This document shows, piece after piece, positions 5,198-5,319 of a stretch of DNA of 5,319 nucleotides; positions within the stretch are counted from its first letter, which is position 1; each line of letters opens with the position of its first letter. The stretch comes from Planctomycetota bacterium (lineage in GTDB: Bacteria; Planctomycetota; UBA1135; UBA2386), in contig JAEUHU010000279.1 of assembly GCA_016793305.1 (NCBI GenBank), positions 1 through 5,319 of the forward strand, read 5' to 3'. The position numbers and the translations under genes were made by a program. The notes under the pieces were generated by a model. That model did no database searches, had not been told where the DNA came from, and saw nothing but the letters and a program-made list of their open reading frames with translations.

Positions 5198-5319
5198 ATG
5201 CTGATCACCCTGCACGGACGTGTCGAAATGGACCCCATGGCGGTCCCGCAGGCGGCGAGCCTCGCCGCCTGGCGCGAAGACCGTTTCGCACAGGTGCTCG
5301 ACCAGGCGGTGCGGGCCGA
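5198..5319 (+). CDS. N-terminal fragment of a gene cut by the window edge, probably flagellar
   Basis: Forty codons are open from the ATG at 5198 to the right edge, with no stop. The start is supported by AAGGA nine bases upstream and by a sigma-54 promoter just before that. The visible protein begins M-L-I-T-L-H-G-R-V-E-M-D-P-M and continues into an amphipathic, Ala-rich helix containing W25-R-E-D-R-F-A-Q-V-L. There is no signal peptide or membrane segment. I do not recognise the family from this fragment. The divergent arrangement with flgM and the sigma-54 promoter make a flagellar role likely, for example a rod, hook or hook-length component, but this is inferred from context alone. Confidence 0.6.
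   Translation, partial: MLITLHGRVEMDPMAVPQAASLAAWREDRFAQVLDQAVRA

Noticed and set aside
4478..5215. Upstream extension of the HEAT/VWA open frame to an ATG at 5215 (943 residues in all).
   Set aside because: The extension crosses flgM, both promoters and the palindromes, is Arg/Pro-rich and low in complexity, and would bury the signal peptide at residue 247. High GC content makes such stop-free frames common.

Overview
The window is GC-rich DNA with five genes, most likely from a planctomycete (Planctomycetota) or a close relative. Three things point that way: a secreted HEAT-repeat protein with a W-x-x-W-W motif fused to a von Willebrand A domain, a secreted beta-helix-like protein with a C-terminal 'P-N-P-x-L-x-G...LQ' module of a kind I associate with planctomycete exported proteins, and weak or absent Shine-Dalgarno sites on some genes. 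This lineage call is an inference; there is no rRNA or other marker gene here. I see no tRNA, CRISPR array, insertion sequence or prophage gene.

Layout. Positions 10-1125 (+) encode a complete DegT/DnrJ/EryC1/StrS-family PLP-dependent sugar aminotransferase. It converges, with a 12-base gap, on a minus-strand gene (1138-2286) for an exported beta-helix-like protein. Next on the minus strand is a 697-residue exported HEAT-repeat/VWA protein (2384-4477, GTG start) with an intact MIDAS metal site. A 119-base GC-rich gap separates it from flgM (4597-4905, minus), encoding a small anti-sigma-28 factor. A divergent plus-strand gene starts at 5198 and runs off the right edge.

The most informative part is the 292-base intergenic region 4906-5197 between flgM and the divergent gene. 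On the minus strand it carries a sigma-28 (FliA)-like promoter for flgM with exact spacing (TCAA-N15-GCCGATGA), followed by a good ribosome binding site. On the plus strand it carries a near-consensus sigma-54 promoter (TGGCACG-N4-GTGCT) placed about 25 bases before the divergent start codon, with its own ribosome binding site. Between them lie three tandem 17-bp palindromes of the form YCGGCAG-N3-CTGCCGG, about 110-150 bp upstream of the predicted sigma-54 start site, which is where enhancer-binding proteins usually bind. Further CGGCAG half-sites occur nearby, one overlapping the flgM -10 element. The simplest reading is a flagellar control point: a sigma-54/activator-driven gene diverging from a sigma-28-driven flgM that feeds back on sigma-28. 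The palindromes would be the sites of a so far unidentified regulator.

The two secreted proteins and the aminotransferase have no evident functional link to the flagellar genes. They look like neighbours rather than members of one pathway.
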